Below, one piece after another: positions 8,787 through 17,417 of a DNA stretch of 64,000 bases (within the stretch, counting starts at the first letter, position 1; each line of letters begins with the position of its first letter). Origin of the DNA: Variovorax sp. Root411 (GTDB taxonomy: Bacteria > Pseudomonadota > Gammaproteobacteria > Burkholderiales > Burkholderiaceae_C); NCBI RefSeq assembly GCF_001425205.1, contig NZ_LMDW01000004.1, positions 62,001-126,000 on the forward strand, read 5' to 3'. The translations under genes and the position numbers were made by a program. The notes under the pieces were generated by a model. It saw nothing but the letters and a program-made list of their open reading frames with translations, searched no databases and was not told the DNA's origin.

Positions 8787-8910
8787 TTCGGGGCCTCCGT
8801 CTGAGAGTGGTTACTACGTCGAACTTCCACTCTGGCACTTGATGCCGTCGACTGCGAGGCCCCCAAATTCATCACTTGTTTCTCCACCACGCGCAGTCGA
8901 TCAGCGAGGG

Positions 8911-8924
8911 GGGAGGCGTCCATA
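8911..8924. repeat. IS inverted repeat, transposase-upstream end
   Basis: GGGAGGCGTCCATA, the exact reverse complement of 7442-7455. The copy here follows a run of G residues (8908-8913). Confidence 0.8.
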
Positions 8925-8931
8925 CCATCTC

Positions 8932-9119
8932 CATTATTGTTTTCAGGTCAGCCGGCGAGCGCTGGATAGCTGTGTCTCCCTTGGCACCGGGCGTATAGAA
9001 CATGTCCGCTGTCGGAGCGTTCAAAGGCGCGTCTTGGCGCGTACGGTCGGGCCGATTCCGGAAGAAGCCCTGATGTCAAGGGCGGCTTTCCTGGAGTTGG
9101 GTGTGTCATTGATGGCTTT
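8932..9119. other. Gene-free stretch between IS and marR
   Basis: About 190 bases beyond the IS end with no supported gene. Before the insertion this DNA probably lay upstream of the binding-protein gene now starting at 7431, so it may hold that gene's displaced promoter. No convincing -35/-10 pair can be assigned by eye. Confidence 0.4.
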
Positions 9120-9152
9120 TCAATAAAATTGAGGGCTCAACAAAAAGTTGAG
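9120..9152. promoter_or_regulatory. Array of inverted half-sites upstream of marR (candidate operator)
   Basis: Three overlapping inverted repeats lie 66-98 bases before the MarR start: TCAAT-AAA-ATTGA (9120-9132), TTGAG-GG-CTCAA (9129-9140) and CTCAAC-AAAAA-GTTGAG (9136-9152). The TCAA/TTGA half-sites alternate every 8-11 bases, close to one helical turn. MarR proteins bind AT-rich palindromes and usually autoregulate, so this is a natural operator candidate. It could alternatively act as a small hairpin. Confidence 0.45.
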
Positions 9153-9217
9153 GGTTTGAATGTAGAAGCGATTCACCGCCGGCCGTGACTGGTGCAGTAC
9201 TCAACCATTTTGAAAGC

Positions 9218-9748
9218 ATGGGAATAAACATCAAAGTTGTCGACGCGAAGAACCGCCTGGACCAGCCGCCCGCGGATGAGCTGGGGGTCTTGGGCGGGCG
9301 TGTCTGCACGAACACGGCACTGCGCCTTGCAGCCCGCCGGCTTGGCCAGCTGTATGACGAAGCGCTGGCGCCGTTGGACCTCAAGGCCACGCAGCTCGCG
9401 CTCATCGCGGAAATAGACAAGCTCATGGTTGCCAATCCACAGGGACCCACGCTGCAGGAACTGGCGGCCCGGCTCGCTATCCAGCTGTCGGCTCTCACAC
9501 ATGCGCTCAGGCCCCTGGTGCGCGACGGCTTCGTCGAATTGCACGCGGACGCCAAGGACCGTCGGACCAAGCACGGCGTGCTCACTCGGCTTGGCAGAAC
9601 TCGGCTTTCAGAAGCGGCGGTGCGATGGGCCGCGGCAAACGACCGTGTGGAGGTTATCCTGAGCCCAGCCTCGGCTGCGACCCTCCGGGCCCTGGCCGAT
9701 CAGGTGTCTTCCGACGCGTTTCTGAAGGCATACAAATTGGAGGATTGA
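9218..9748 (+). CDS. MarR family transcriptional regulator
   Basis: A 176-residue winged-helix regulator. Residues 30-150 carry the MarR fold: a helix with ALRLAARRLGQLYDEAL, the recognition region LQELAARLAIQLSALTHALR, and the wing DGFVELHADAKDRRTKHGVL, where the Asp-Arg-Arg pair is family-typical. The ATG at 9218 is preferred over a GTG at 9185 because it gives the shorter conventional N-terminus, but its ribosome site (GAAAG) is weak. It lies alone between the IS element and decayed DNA, so the genes it once controlled may be the binding-protein cluster on the other side of the IS. Confidence 0.88.
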   Translation: MGINIKVVDAKNRLDQPPADELGVLGGRVCTNTALRLAARRLGQLYDEALAPLDLKATQLALIAEIDKLMVANPQGPTLQELAARLAIQLSALTHALRPLVRDGFVELHADAKDRRTKHGVLTRLGRTRLSEAAVRWAAANDRVEVILSPASAATLRALADQVSSDAFLKAYKLED

Positions 9749-10159
9749 TCGCTCGATCTGCAGATCCACCAGCGTTCTGCCGCGGACGCCGCCCTGAGGA
9801 CCCGCCTGGCGCGCTCGATCGGCACCGGCGACTGTCTTGTGGACTTGCAGCGGGAGCCCGGCCCGACGTGACGCAGGCCGCTTCGGCTCATCCGATCGGT
9901 CAACTGTTGAGCTTGCACAGTCCTGTCGATGAGGCTGTGGTCGGTTCGGTAGTCAGCATTGATCCTTGCCTTGCAGCCTTGCAAAACCCGTTGCCTCGCT
10001 CAGATCACTTTCATGACTCGTCTTCGCGCTTATCGCGCCTTCGGGTTCGACTGGGCTGCGGCACTGTAGAGAGTTGCTTCCCGTTGCGGCCATCGTCTGC
10101 GTTGGGATGCTTCGTTTTCTTCTCAGCCTCGACTGGGATCTGATCCCCTGAGCTTCCGG
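9749..10159. other. Gene-free stretch after marR
   Basis: About 410 bases with stop codons in all plausible frames and no recognisable protein fragment. It opens the decayed region that runs to 11808. Confidence 0.5.
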
Positions 10160-10700
10160 TTATGAACCGGCGCCGTTAACGACGAGCGACGCAGGCGGCG
10201 ACACCCTGGCCACACCGATGGTCTTGATGCGCAGCCGATCCGCATCGCGCACCCGGAACTCGAAAATCCCGATGCAGGAGCACCTCGTCGCGAGGCGGGA
10301 TACGCCCGAGGCTGTTGAGCAGAAAGCCGGCCGCAGACGTGAAGCTGTCATCGTCGCTGACCAGACCATCCGATTCGAGGGCTTGCTCCAGTTGGTGCAA
10401 GTCGGCGTGCCAGCGGCTGACCACTGGTCGTTGCTCAGTTTCTGGATCGCCAGTGTTTCGTCCTCGCCGGGAAACTCTCCCGCAATGCCTTCGAGCACGT
10501 CGAGGGGCGTGACCACTCCCTGCATGATTCCCGACAAGCGTACCGCGCAGCTCTGGCGCGTCACTATCGCCATTCCACCGACCCGGACCAGCGTGGACGC
10601 CGTACCGGGCGTCGTGCCGGGCGGTGACCTGACCAGCGACTGCGCAGCAGCGGGCGCGGCCAATCCTTGACTCCGGCCATGGCCAGGCTGGCGAACTCGC
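10160..10700 (-). pseudogene. CorC/HlyC-type (CBS plus transporter-associated domain) remnant
   Basis: Translations in two minus-strand frames together give a C-terminal half of a CNNM/CorC-type membrane protein. One frame reads GVVTPLDVLEGIAGEFPGED (end of a CBS domain), a second continues DLHQLEQALESDGLVSDDD and RIPPRDEVLLHRD, and the first resumes with FEFRVRDADRLRIKTI, all in the order of the CorC_HlyC domain. Frameshifts near 10420 and 10270 are needed, so the gene is dead. The N-terminal membrane domain is missing; VKDWPRPLLRS near 10690 is the last recognisable piece. Confidence 0.7.
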
Positions 10701-10974
10701 GATGCGCGAGCCGCTGTTCGTGGGATTCTTCTTGCGGTGACGAACCGATGGGCATCGTTTTCTCCTTGGTGGAAATCTCCGGTCATGAGACCGGGGGATA
10801 CGCGCTGGGCGGCACATTGCGCGCCGCCCAGCGTCATCGGGTCAGGCCAGCGGGGCGGGTCGGCCAGTTGCCGCTCGCTCAATGCCGAAGATCAATCCGC
10901 ACGACGAGCCCAGGTGCGCGCGACAGCACAGACGGGCTCACAGCAAGCCTGAGCGACGCGAGGATCTCGCGACG

Positions 10975-11358
10975 GGCAGCTCCAACGTATCGTGACCTTG
11001 CAGGACCTGATCGAGGCACTCACAGGCGAGTTCCGGCCGCGCGATCCGGAAACCTCCTGGGCCGTGCAGCGCGCAATTGGCTACTGGACGGTCATATCCC
11101 CGTGCCCGACCTGAAAGACCGTCTGGATCTTGATGAAGTACCCGAAGAGAACCGCGGCCGCTATCACACGCTCAGCGGTCATGATGATGCTGATCACCAG
11201 CCGATTGCCGAAAACGGGCGGTACGGTGGAGTGGGGGGCTGGCGCCTGGAACCGTGGACATGGATGGCAAGACCATCGACAACGTGCTTGCGACGCGCCT
11301 CGGCAGGCAGGCGCGGGGCGAAAGTCACAAAAAAGTACCGGCCAAGCATGAGTGCTGA
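10975..11358 (+). pseudogene. Second CorC/HlyC-type remnant, opposite strand
   Basis: The plus strand reads RIVTLQDLIEALTGEFRPRD, then after a shift NWLLDGHIPVPDLKDRLDL and EVPEENRGRYHTLSG, then in another frame MMMLITSRLPKTGGTVEW, and finally VDMDGKTIDNVLATRLGRQ before a TGA at 11356. This is the CBS-end and CorC_HlyC domain of a hemolysin-family protein with at least three frameshifts. Its sequence differs enough from the remnant at 10160-10700 to be a paralogue rather than a copy. The 274 bases between the two hold nothing I recognise. Confidence 0.7.
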
Positions 11359-11384
11359 TCGCGCGATGCATGATGCATGCGCGC

Positions 11385-11670
11385 GAACCCGTGATCAACA
11401 ACGCCGGGGCCAAGCTGTCCGGTCCATTCATCGACCAACCGACAGACGACGTCGCTCGCCTGATAACCCCCAACACCACTGCGCTGTCAGGCCGGCCAGT
11501 GCCATCGCCCCGCGCCTGGTGCAGGCCAGCAAGGGCGCGATCGCCAACATCGGGCGATGGTAGGGGCCTGGTGCCCGAGTTCTGCATGTCGGTGCGACTA
11601 AGGCTTTGTGCTGCTCCTGTCCCAAGGGCTGAGCCTGGAGCTCGCAATTAAGGGCGACTTCGGCGTGCGT
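11385..11670 (+). pseudogene. Short-chain dehydrogenase remnant
   Basis: Pieces of an SDR appear in shifting plus-strand frames: VINNAGAKLSGPFIDQPTDD carries the NAG motif, APRLVQASKGAIANIG matches the strand before the catalytic Ser, and GATKAFVLLLSQGLSLELA matches the helix holding the catalytic Lys. The order and spacing are right, but stops and frameshifts separate them. No intact start or Rossmann motif is visible upstream. Confidence 0.6.
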
Positions 11671-11808
11671 TTTTGACGCGACGGCGATTCGCGCTGCCGG
11701 CGCGAAGAGGGACTTGAGAGAAGCGGGCAATTGCGCAAGCGGCAGAGTCCCTCGCCCGCACGCAGGTACATCTCTTCAGTGTCGAGATACAGGCCTGCAG
11801 GTGCAGTG

Positions 11809-12837
11809 TCACCTGCCTCGTGAACCTTTGGCACCGTTGAACGAGCTCGCGCTAGCCCGGGCCTCGCGATACTGCGTTGGCGTCAGCCCGTAACGCTGCT
11901 TGAACTCCCGAGCGAAGTGGGCTTGCGTGGAGAAGCCGCAGTCCAGTGCGATGTCGCCGATTGACCTGTAGGCGTGAGCGGCGTCGGCGAGCTTGCGTTG
12001 CGCCAAGGCAAGGCGCTCCTGCCAGATCCACTGCGTGACGCTGCGCTCGTATTTCTCGAACATCCGGTTCAGATTTCGCAACGACATGGCCACGTGGTTT
12101 GCGACCGCTTCGGCGTCGAGTTCGCGATTCCCCAGGTGTTCGGCGATAAAGCGCTCGGCCCTCAAGAGCCGCAGAGCGTTGACGTCATCGCCTCGGGGCG
12201 CGTCGTGCGCCGAGGGGCGAAGCAGCATCCGCAACCTCGCGCGAATTTCCTCATGCAAAGCTGGAGCGGTATCGGCAAGCGGGTTGTCTATGAAACCAAT
12301 GATCCCGTCTCGCAATGGCTGTGTGAGCAGTTGTCCTGCGCGAAGACTGCCATCAATCTTGAGTAGCGAAATTCGCGAGATGTCGTCGCCGGACTCGAAC
12401 AGTTCGTCTGCCTTGACGTCGATCAGCAACTGGCGCATGGGCCGTGTGAACCCATACAGGTACGGCTTCGCCGTGCTGTAGATGATGAGGTCGCCACTGC
12501 GGACCAGGTCACAACGGCCGGACTGGTAGAAAAAGGCCTCGCCTTCCAACAACAGGCAGGCAAAGAGCGAGTTCTTCGGATGGCGGCGAACGATGGGCAT
12601 CGTGCGCTCCACCACGTGTTCGTTTCCGGCGATCTCGGCGATGCGGAGCGCGCTCAAATCGAAATTCCGCTGCCGCGCGTTGAGGCCTTCTTCTGCATAG
12701 GAAGAACAGCGAAGCCCGACCAGTTCGGACGCGGTGTACGACTCCCAGTAACGCAAGCGCTCTCGCGCCGGCGCGAACTCCGTTGCGCCTTCCCTGAAGG
12801 GGACGCAACGACCCTTCTCCGTGGCGGTGGATTGCAT
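11809..12837 (-). CDS. AraC family transcriptional regulator
   Basis: A 342-residue regulator. The N-terminal half resembles the AraC-binding-like (cupin-type) ligand domain; the C-terminal 100 residues hold two helix-turn-helix units, including ERFIAEHLGNRELDAEAVA and the diagnostic DCGFSTQAHFAREFKQRYG followed by LTPTQYR. The frame stays open further upstream, but that portion overlaps the divergent dioxygenase gene, so the ATG at 12837 (MQSTATEKG) is chosen. It is divergent from the dioxygenase-dehydrogenase-Liv transporter cluster starting at 13060 and is the likely regulator of it. Confidence 0.9.
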   Translation of the reverse strand: MQSTATEKGRCVPFREGATEFAPARERLRYWESYTASELVGLRCSSYAEEGLNARQRNFDLSALRIAEIAGNEHVVERTMPIVRRHPKNSLFACLLLEGEAFFYQSGRCDLVRSGDLIIYSTAKPYLYGFTRPMRQLLIDVKADELFESGDDISRISLLKIDGSLRAGQLLTQPLRDGIIGFIDNPLADTAPALHEEIRARLRMLLRPSAHDAPRGDDVNALRLLRAERFIAEHLGNRELDAEAVANHVAMSLRNLNRMFEKYERSVTQWIWQERLALAQRKLADAAHAYRSIGDIALDCGFSTQAHFAREFKQRYGLTPTQYREARASASSFNGAKGSRGR

Positions 12838-12931
12838 GATGTGGACGACGGGCCGACTGCAGTACAGGAGCGTACAAAGGTTCTCGAAATCGATCTTATC
12901 TGTCGAACGGCTGCAGCACGTGGCTGCCCCA

Positions 12932-12947
12932 TCAGGGGAATCCCTGA
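12932..12947. promoter_or_regulatory. Inverted repeat in divergent AraC/dioxygenase promoter region
   Basis: TCAGGG-GAAT-CCCTGA, a perfect 6-base inverted repeat in the middle of the 222-base gap between the divergent regulator and dioxygenase genes. Position suits an operator; AraC proteins more often use direct repeats, so a different regulator or chance is possible. Confidence 0.3.
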
Positions 12948-13059
12948 GGGCATGCCGATTGTCCAAGGCAGGCAAACAGTTCGTCCTGCCTGGAACAGCG
13001 TCCGCGTTCGTTCGAAGACAAAGTCGTGTCTCCCCACACCTGTTTGTACGGAGACGACG

Positions 13060-13587
13060 ATGATTGCCGAAACTGAGTTCTGGCGGGGCATTCCCCCGAT
13101 CGCCAATGTGTTCAAGCCGGACGCCAAGCCGGAGGTGCACATTCCCGATGCAGCGACGGACGATCTGCGCTACTACGTGCCCTTCAGCGAGACCGTGTCG
13201 TCGCGCCCGCTGTGGATCTCGCCGAGCGAGAACAGGTGGGCCGATGTGCTGCGTTCCGACAAGCCGGGCCTCGTGAACCGGCACTACCACCCGCACGAGG
13301 TCTTCGCGTACACGATCTCGGGCAAATGGGGCTATCTCGAACACGACTGGATCGCAACGGCCGGTGACTTCGTCTACGAGACGCCGGGTGAGGGACATAC
13401 GCTGGTCTCGTATGAGCATGCCGATCCGATGCGGGTGTTCTTCATCGTGAAGGGACCCCTGATCTGGCTCGATGAGAACGGCGGGTCCACCGGTCACTTC
13501 GATGTCCATGACTACATTCAGATGTGCCGCGAGCACTATGAGAAGGTCGGTATCGGCGCCGCGTACGTCGACACGCTGTTCCGCTGA
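13060..13587 (+). CDS. Cupin dioxygenase, 2,4'-dihydroxyacetophenone dioxygenase-like
   Basis: A 175-residue single-domain cupin. The metal-binding motif reads VNRHYHPHEVFAYTISG, giving His-x-His and a downstream Glu, and the second motif supplies His in PGEGHTLVS. The flanking PLWISPSENRWADVLRSDKP and the C-terminal YIQMCREHYEKVG match the family of 2,4'-dihydroxyacetophenone dioxygenase and related ChrR-like cupins, which cleave C-C bonds in hydroxy-aryl ketones with a non-haem iron. It is followed 5 bases later by a zinc alcohol dehydrogenase. The exact substrate is inferred from family only. Confidence 0.78.
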   Translation: MIAETEFWRGIPPIANVFKPDAKPEVHIPDAATDDLRYYVPFSETVSSRPLWISPSENRWADVLRSDKPGLVNRHYHPHEVFAYTISGKWGYLEHDWIATAGDFVYETPGEGHTLVSYEHADPMRVFFIVKGPLIWLDENGGSTGHFDVHDYIQMCREHYEKVGIGAAYVDTLFR

Positions 13588-13592
13588 GCGCC

Positions 13593-14651
13593 ATGAAGGC
13601 ACTGCGTTGGCACGGGCCACGGGATCTGCGATTGGTGGACCTGGTGGACTCCGCGTTGCAACCCGGCGAGGTGCGCGTCCGCGTTGCCTACTGCGGGATC
13701 TGCGGGAGTGATCTGCATGAATACGTCGATGGCCCGCATGCCATTCCCGTCGAATGCGCACATCCCATCTCGGGGCGACGCGCACCGCTGACGCTGGGGC
13801 ACGAGTTCTGCGGCACGGTGGTCGAATCGGCTGCCCTGGACGTCCGGGTCGGCGCGCGTGTTGCCGTCGAGCCGGAATACCGCTGCGGCACATGCGACTA
13901 CTGCCGCCAGGGACAGTACAACCGCTGCATCTCCATGGGGTTCGTCGGACTCATGGGCGATGGCGCACTTGCCGAGACGGTCGTGGTACCTGCGTACACC
14001 GTCCATGATCTACCGGAGCAAGTGCGCTTCGATCAGGCTGCTGTCCTCGAGCCAGCTGCCGTCGCGCTGCACGCCGTGCGAACCAGCGGGCTGCGGCCGG
14101 GTGATGCCTGTGCGGTCTTCGGCATGGGACCTGTGGGCCTCTTGACCGTCGCCATGCTGCGCCAGTGCGGTGCCGGCGAGATCATCGCAGTGGATGTCCA
14201 TGCCGGACGCCTGGCGCTCGCCGCAGCGATGGGGGCCAGCAGGGCCGTTGATGCTTCGCGCCACGACAGCACCAGCGGAATCCTCGCAGTCACTTCAGGC
14301 CGGGGGGCTGCGCTGGCATTCGAAGTTGCGGGCTTGCAGGCCACCATCGACTCGACGCTCGCGTGTCTGCGCAAAGGTGGAGAGGCGGTGCTCGTCGGCC
14401 TCATGGGCAAGGCCCAGGTGGACATCTTCGACATCGTCAATCGAGAGCTGCGGCTGACGGCAAGCGTTGGCTACCGGGATGTCTTCCCAACGCTGATTGC
14501 GTGGACGGCCAAAGGGCTCATCGACCCGTCCGCGATCGTCACCCGAAAAGTGTCGCTTTCGCAGGCCGTACCCCAGGGATTCGAAGCCCTGATTTCCGAC
14601 AAGGACCAGGTGAAGGTCCTGGTCGCACCCAATGGAGAGGATCTGAGATGA
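13593..14651 (+). CDS. Zinc-dependent alcohol dehydrogenase (2,3-butanediol dehydrogenase-like)
   Basis: A 352-residue medium-chain dehydrogenase. Catalytic zinc ligands Cys37 (CGICGSD) and His70-Glu71 (GHEFCG) are present, as are four structural-zinc cysteines (98, 101, 104, 112 in CGTCDYCRQGQYNRC). The NAD site reads VFGMGPVGLLTV. Sequence style is closest to the (R,R)-butanediol/threonine dehydrogenase branch, which oxidises vicinal diols or hydroxy-ketones to ketones. It overlaps the next gene by 4 bases, making dioxygenase, dehydrogenase and SDR one operon. Confidence 0.92.
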   Translation: MKALRWHGPRDLRLVDLVDSALQPGEVRVRVAYCGICGSDLHEYVDGPHAIPVECAHPISGRRAPLTLGHEFCGTVVESAALDVRVGARVAVEPEYRCGTCDYCRQGQYNRCISMGFVGLMGDGALAETVVVPAYTVHDLPEQVRFDQAAVLEPAAVALHAVRTSGLRPGDACAVFGMGPVGLLTVAMLRQCGAGEIIAVDVHAGRLALAAAMGASRAVDASRHDSTSGILAVTSGRGAALAFEVAGLQATIDSTLACLRKGGEAVLVGLMGKAQVDIFDIVNRELRLTASVGYRDVFPTLIAWTAKGLIDPSAIVTRKVSLSQAVPQGFEALISDKDQVKVLVAPNGEDLR

Positions 14652-15373
14652 CTTTTGCACCGACACTTTTCGAAGGGCGCAACGCGCTCGTCATCGGCGG
14701 GACTTCAGGCATTGGCGCCGGAACTGCGCTGCGCCTTGCAGACCTGGGGGCGACCGTGCTGGCCGCGGGCCTGAAGGCCGATGGCGAGCACGCACCGATG
14801 CATGACCGCATCCGGTGCGTCGAGCTCGACGTGACCGACGGGCCTGCACTGCAGGCCATGCTGTCGCAGCAGGGCTCGATCGACATTCTGGTCAACTGCG
14901 CCGGCATCAGCCGCGACCGGGCGGAGTATGAGCTGGATGTGTTCGAGCACGTGCTGGACGTCAACCTCACATCGATCATGCGCGCCTGCAATGCGGCCGT
15001 GCCAGCGCTGATCCGCTCCCGCGGCTGCGTCGTCAATGTCGCCTCGATGTTCAGCACCTTCGGCAGCGCGGACCGGCCCGCCTACGCGGCAAGCAAAGGC
15101 GGCGTGGTCCAACTGACCAAATCTTTGGCCCAGAGCTATGCGCCCGCGAAGGTTCGTGTGAATGCTGTTGCGCCGGGCTGGATCACCACACCGTTGTCCG
15201 AAGCGCTGAGCCAAGACGAAGACGCCAGCCGGCGAATTCTGGACCGGACGCCGCTCGGGCATTGGGGCGAGCCCTCCGACGTGGCCGACGCCATCGTCTT
15301 TCTCTGCTCACCTGCTGCCCGGTACATCACCGGCGTCACCCTGCCCGTGGACGGCGGATACCTGACCGTCTGA
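14648..15373 (+). CDS. SDR family oxidoreductase
   Basis: A 241-residue classical SDR. It has GGTSGIGAGTALRLA (cofactor site), NCAGISR, the catalytic SMFSTFGSADRPAYAASKGG with Ser and YxxxK, and the C-terminal TGVTLPVDGGYLT. All active-site residues are in place, so it should be a working NAD(P)-dependent alcohol/ketone oxidoreductase. The ATG overlaps the preceding dehydrogenase stop by 4 bases. Two alcohol-type dehydrogenases in tandem with a cupin dioxygenase suggest stepwise oxidation of a side chain. Confidence 0.92.
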   Translation: MTFAPTLFEGRNALVIGGTSGIGAGTALRLADLGATVLAAGLKADGEHAPMHDRIRCVELDVTDGPALQAMLSQQGSIDILVNCAGISRDRAEYELDVFEHVLDVNLTSIMRACNAAVPALIRSRGCVVNVASMFSTFGSADRPAYAASKGGVVQLTKSLAQSYAPAKVRVNAVAPGWITTPLSEALSQDEDASRRILDRTPLGHWGEPSDVADAIVFLCSPAARYITGVTLPVDGGYLTV

Positions 15374-15420
15374 ATGAAAAGGCGCATCCGCGCTCCCTCG
15401 TAAAAATCCAAGGAGACAAC

Positions 15421-16695
15421 ATGACACCCCACGCTCGCAACCGCCGACTCGTTCTGCAGGGCACTGCCGCCGCTGCCTCCGCCGCAGCACTTGGCCTTCC
15501 CCGCTTGGCGTTCGGCCAGGAAAAATCCATCAAGCTGGGGTTTGTCAGTCCGCTGACCGGACCCTATGCACTCTTTGGCGAGACCGACCAGTACATGGTC
15601 GGCAAGGCGCGCGCCTTGCTGGCGTCCGGCATCACCACCGGAGGCAAGACCTACCCGGTCGAGATACTCGTGCGTGACAGCCAGTCCAACCCGAACAAGG
15701 CGGCTGAACTCGCCGGGAATCTGATTCTGAAGGACAAGGTGCAGCTGATGCTGCCCTCGTGCACGTCGGAAACCATCAACCCGGTGGCCGACCAGTGCGA
15801 GCTCAACGGCGTTCCCTGCCTGTCGACCGTGCAGCCATGGCAAAGCTACTTCTTCTCGCGCGGCGGCAAGCCGGACAAGCCCTTCGAGTGGACCTACCAC
15901 TTCTTCTGGGGGCTGGAAGACATCATCGCCGGCTTTGTCGGCATGTGGGGTTCCGTTGCTACGAACAAGAAGATCGGGTTCCTGTTCGAGCGCAGCACGG
16001 ACGGCGAAGCTTGGGCCAGCAAGGAGTTCGGCTTTCCGCCGGCGGTCACCAAGGCGGGCTACACCTTCGTGACGCCTCCATTCTTCCAGCCGCTCACCGC
16101 TGACTTCTCTCCGCAGATCGCCGAGTTCAAGAAGGCCGGCGTGGACATCATTGCCGGCATCACCTTGCCGCAAGACCTGAAGACCTTCATGGCTCAGTGT
16201 CGGCAGCAGGGCTTCAAGCCGAAGATCGTCACGGTCGGCAAGGCCTTGCTGTTCCCCTCCGCGGTGGAGGCCATGGGGGACCTCGGTGAAGGGATGAGCA
16301 GCGAGGTCTGGTGGACACCCACTTTCCCTTTCAAGTCGTCGCTGACCGGAGAAACCAGCGCCAAGATCGCTGCCGACTACGAAGCGGCCAGCAAGAAGCA
16401 ATGGACGCAGCCGCTCGGCTACTCGCACGCGCTGTGGGAGGTGGCCATCGACGTGCTCAAGCGCAGCGGCAAACCGCACGACCCGAAGGCCGTGCGCGAT
16501 GCGATCCGCGCGACCGATCTCACGACGGTGGTCGGGCCGGTCAACTGGAAAAGGGGGCCAGTCGCCAATGTGGGCAAGACCCCGGTGCTGGGCGGCCAAT
16601 GGGTCAAGGGACAGAAGTTCAAGTACGAGCTGGCGATCGTGGACAACAGCACCGCGAAGATCGTGCCGGCGGCGGCCAAGCTGAAGCCGCTGTGA
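15421..16695 (+). CDS. Liv-type ABC transporter substrate-binding protein
   Basis: A 424-residue Peripla_BP_6 protein with a twin-arginine-style N-terminus (RNRRLVLQGTAAAASAAALG) cleaved near LAFGQ, then KLGFVSPLTGPYALFGETDQ, the family opening. The ATG at 15421 follows AAGGAGACAAC, a strong ribosome site, so upstream in-frame codons are ignored. Its stop overlaps the GTG of the downstream ATPase by 3-4 bases. It is the binding component of the complete Liv system at 15421-20017 and probably captures the substrate of the dioxygenase pathway. Confidence 0.92.
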   Translation: MTPHARNRRLVLQGTAAAASAAALGLPRLAFGQEKSIKLGFVSPLTGPYALFGETDQYMVGKARALLASGITTGGKTYPVEILVRDSQSNPNKAAELAGNLILKDKVQLMLPSCTSETINPVADQCELNGVPCLSTVQPWQSYFFSRGGKPDKPFEWTYHFFWGLEDIIAGFVGMWGSVATNKKIGFLFERSTDGEAWASKEFGFPPAVTKAGYTFVTPPFFQPLTADFSPQIAEFKKAGVDIIAGITLPQDLKTFMAQCRQQGFKPKIVTVGKALLFPSAVEAMGDLGEGMSSEVWWTPTFPFKSSLTGETSAKIAADYEAASKKQWTQPLGYSHALWEVAIDVLKRSGKPHDPKAVRDAIRATDLTTVVGPVNWKRGPVANVGKTPVLGGQWVKGQKFKYELAIVDNSTAKIVPAAAKLKPL

Positions 16696-17417
16696 GCAAG
16701 GTGTTGCTGTCGGCCCGGGGCTTGCAGAAGGCCTATGGCGCGAATGTCGTCACGTCGGACGTCGACTTCGATGTCAGCCAGGGCGAGGCCCTGGCGATCC
16801 TCGGCCCCAACGGGGCCGGCAAGACAACGCTGTTCAACCTGATCAGCGGCGACGTGGTCGTCGATGGTGGTGAACTGACGTTCGACGGGCGCCGGCTGCG
16901 GCGCGAGCGGCCCTTCGAACGATGCCGGCTCGGCATCGGGCGCACGTACCAGATTCCGAAGCCCTACGCCGGAATGACAACCTTCGAGAACCTGCTCGTG
17001 GCCGCCATGTTCGGGGCCCGCCTGGACGAAGCCGGTGCCAGCCGGCACTGTGCCGCGGTGCTCGAGCAATGCGAACTCCGGTCCAAGGCGAACATCCCGG
17101 CAGGCCAGCTCACGCTGCTGGACCGCAAGCGGCTCGAACTGGCGCGCGCGCTCGCGAGCCGCCCGAAACTTCTGCTGCTCGATGAGATCGCGGGTGGGCT
17201 GACCGATGAAGAGGCCGACAAGCTGGTGCAGCTCGTGCTCGACATCAAGCGGCAAGGCGTGACCGTCGTCTGGATCGAGCACGTGCTGCGCGCGGTGATG
17301 GCGGTGGCGGACCGCGTGATGGTCCTGGACTCGGGGCGCAAGCTCACGGAGGGCCTTCCTCACGATGTGATGGCGGATCCGGCGGTGCAGCGCATCTACA
17401 TGGGAATCGAAGCATGA
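16692..17417 (+). CDS. livG: Branched-chain-type ABC transporter ATP-binding protein LivG
   Basis: A 241-residue ATPase starting at a GTG that overlaps the binding-protein stop. Walker A is GPNGAGKTTLF, Walker B is KLLLLDEIAGG, and the switch histidine lies in VVWIEHVL. The signature region reads PAGQLTLLDRKRLELARAL, a degenerate form of LSGGQ (usually LSYGQQRRLE in LivG), so its ATPase interface is unusual. It ends with an ATGA overlap into LivF. It energises the LivH/LivM channel encoded downstream. Confidence 0.92.
   Translation: MSKVLLSARGLQKAYGANVVTSDVDFDVSQGEALAILGPNGAGKTTLFNLISGDVVVDGGELTFDGRRLRRERPFERCRLGIGRTYQIPKPYAGMTTFENLLVAAMFGARLDEAGASRHCAAVLEQCELRSKANIPAGQLTLLDRKRLELARALASRPKLLLLDEIAGGLTDEEADKLVQLVLDIKRQGVTVVWIEHVLRAVMAVADRVMVLDSGRKLTEGLPHDVMADPAVQRIYMGIEA

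Larger units (their letters stand above)
7439..8931 (-). mobile_element. IS110 family (IS1111-type) insertion sequence
   Basis: A complete-looking element: one 349-codon transposase gene on the minus strand, bracketed by perfect 14-base inverted repeats (7442-7455 and 8911-8924). Inverted repeats set slightly inside the ends are the mark of the IS1111 subgroup; known members extend about 7 bases beyond the repeat at the transposase-upstream end and 3 at the other, which gives the limits used here (established knowledge applied by inference). The long non-coding part, about 290 bases, lies downstream of the transposase, as expected for IS1111-type elements. No target duplication is seen, normal for this family. 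Confidence 0.78.

Noticed and set aside
12838-13893. Upstream extension of the AraC frame at 11809
   Set aside because: It would run through the dioxygenase gene on the other strand and adds only charged low-complexity sequence; the ATG at 12837 gives the normal family length.
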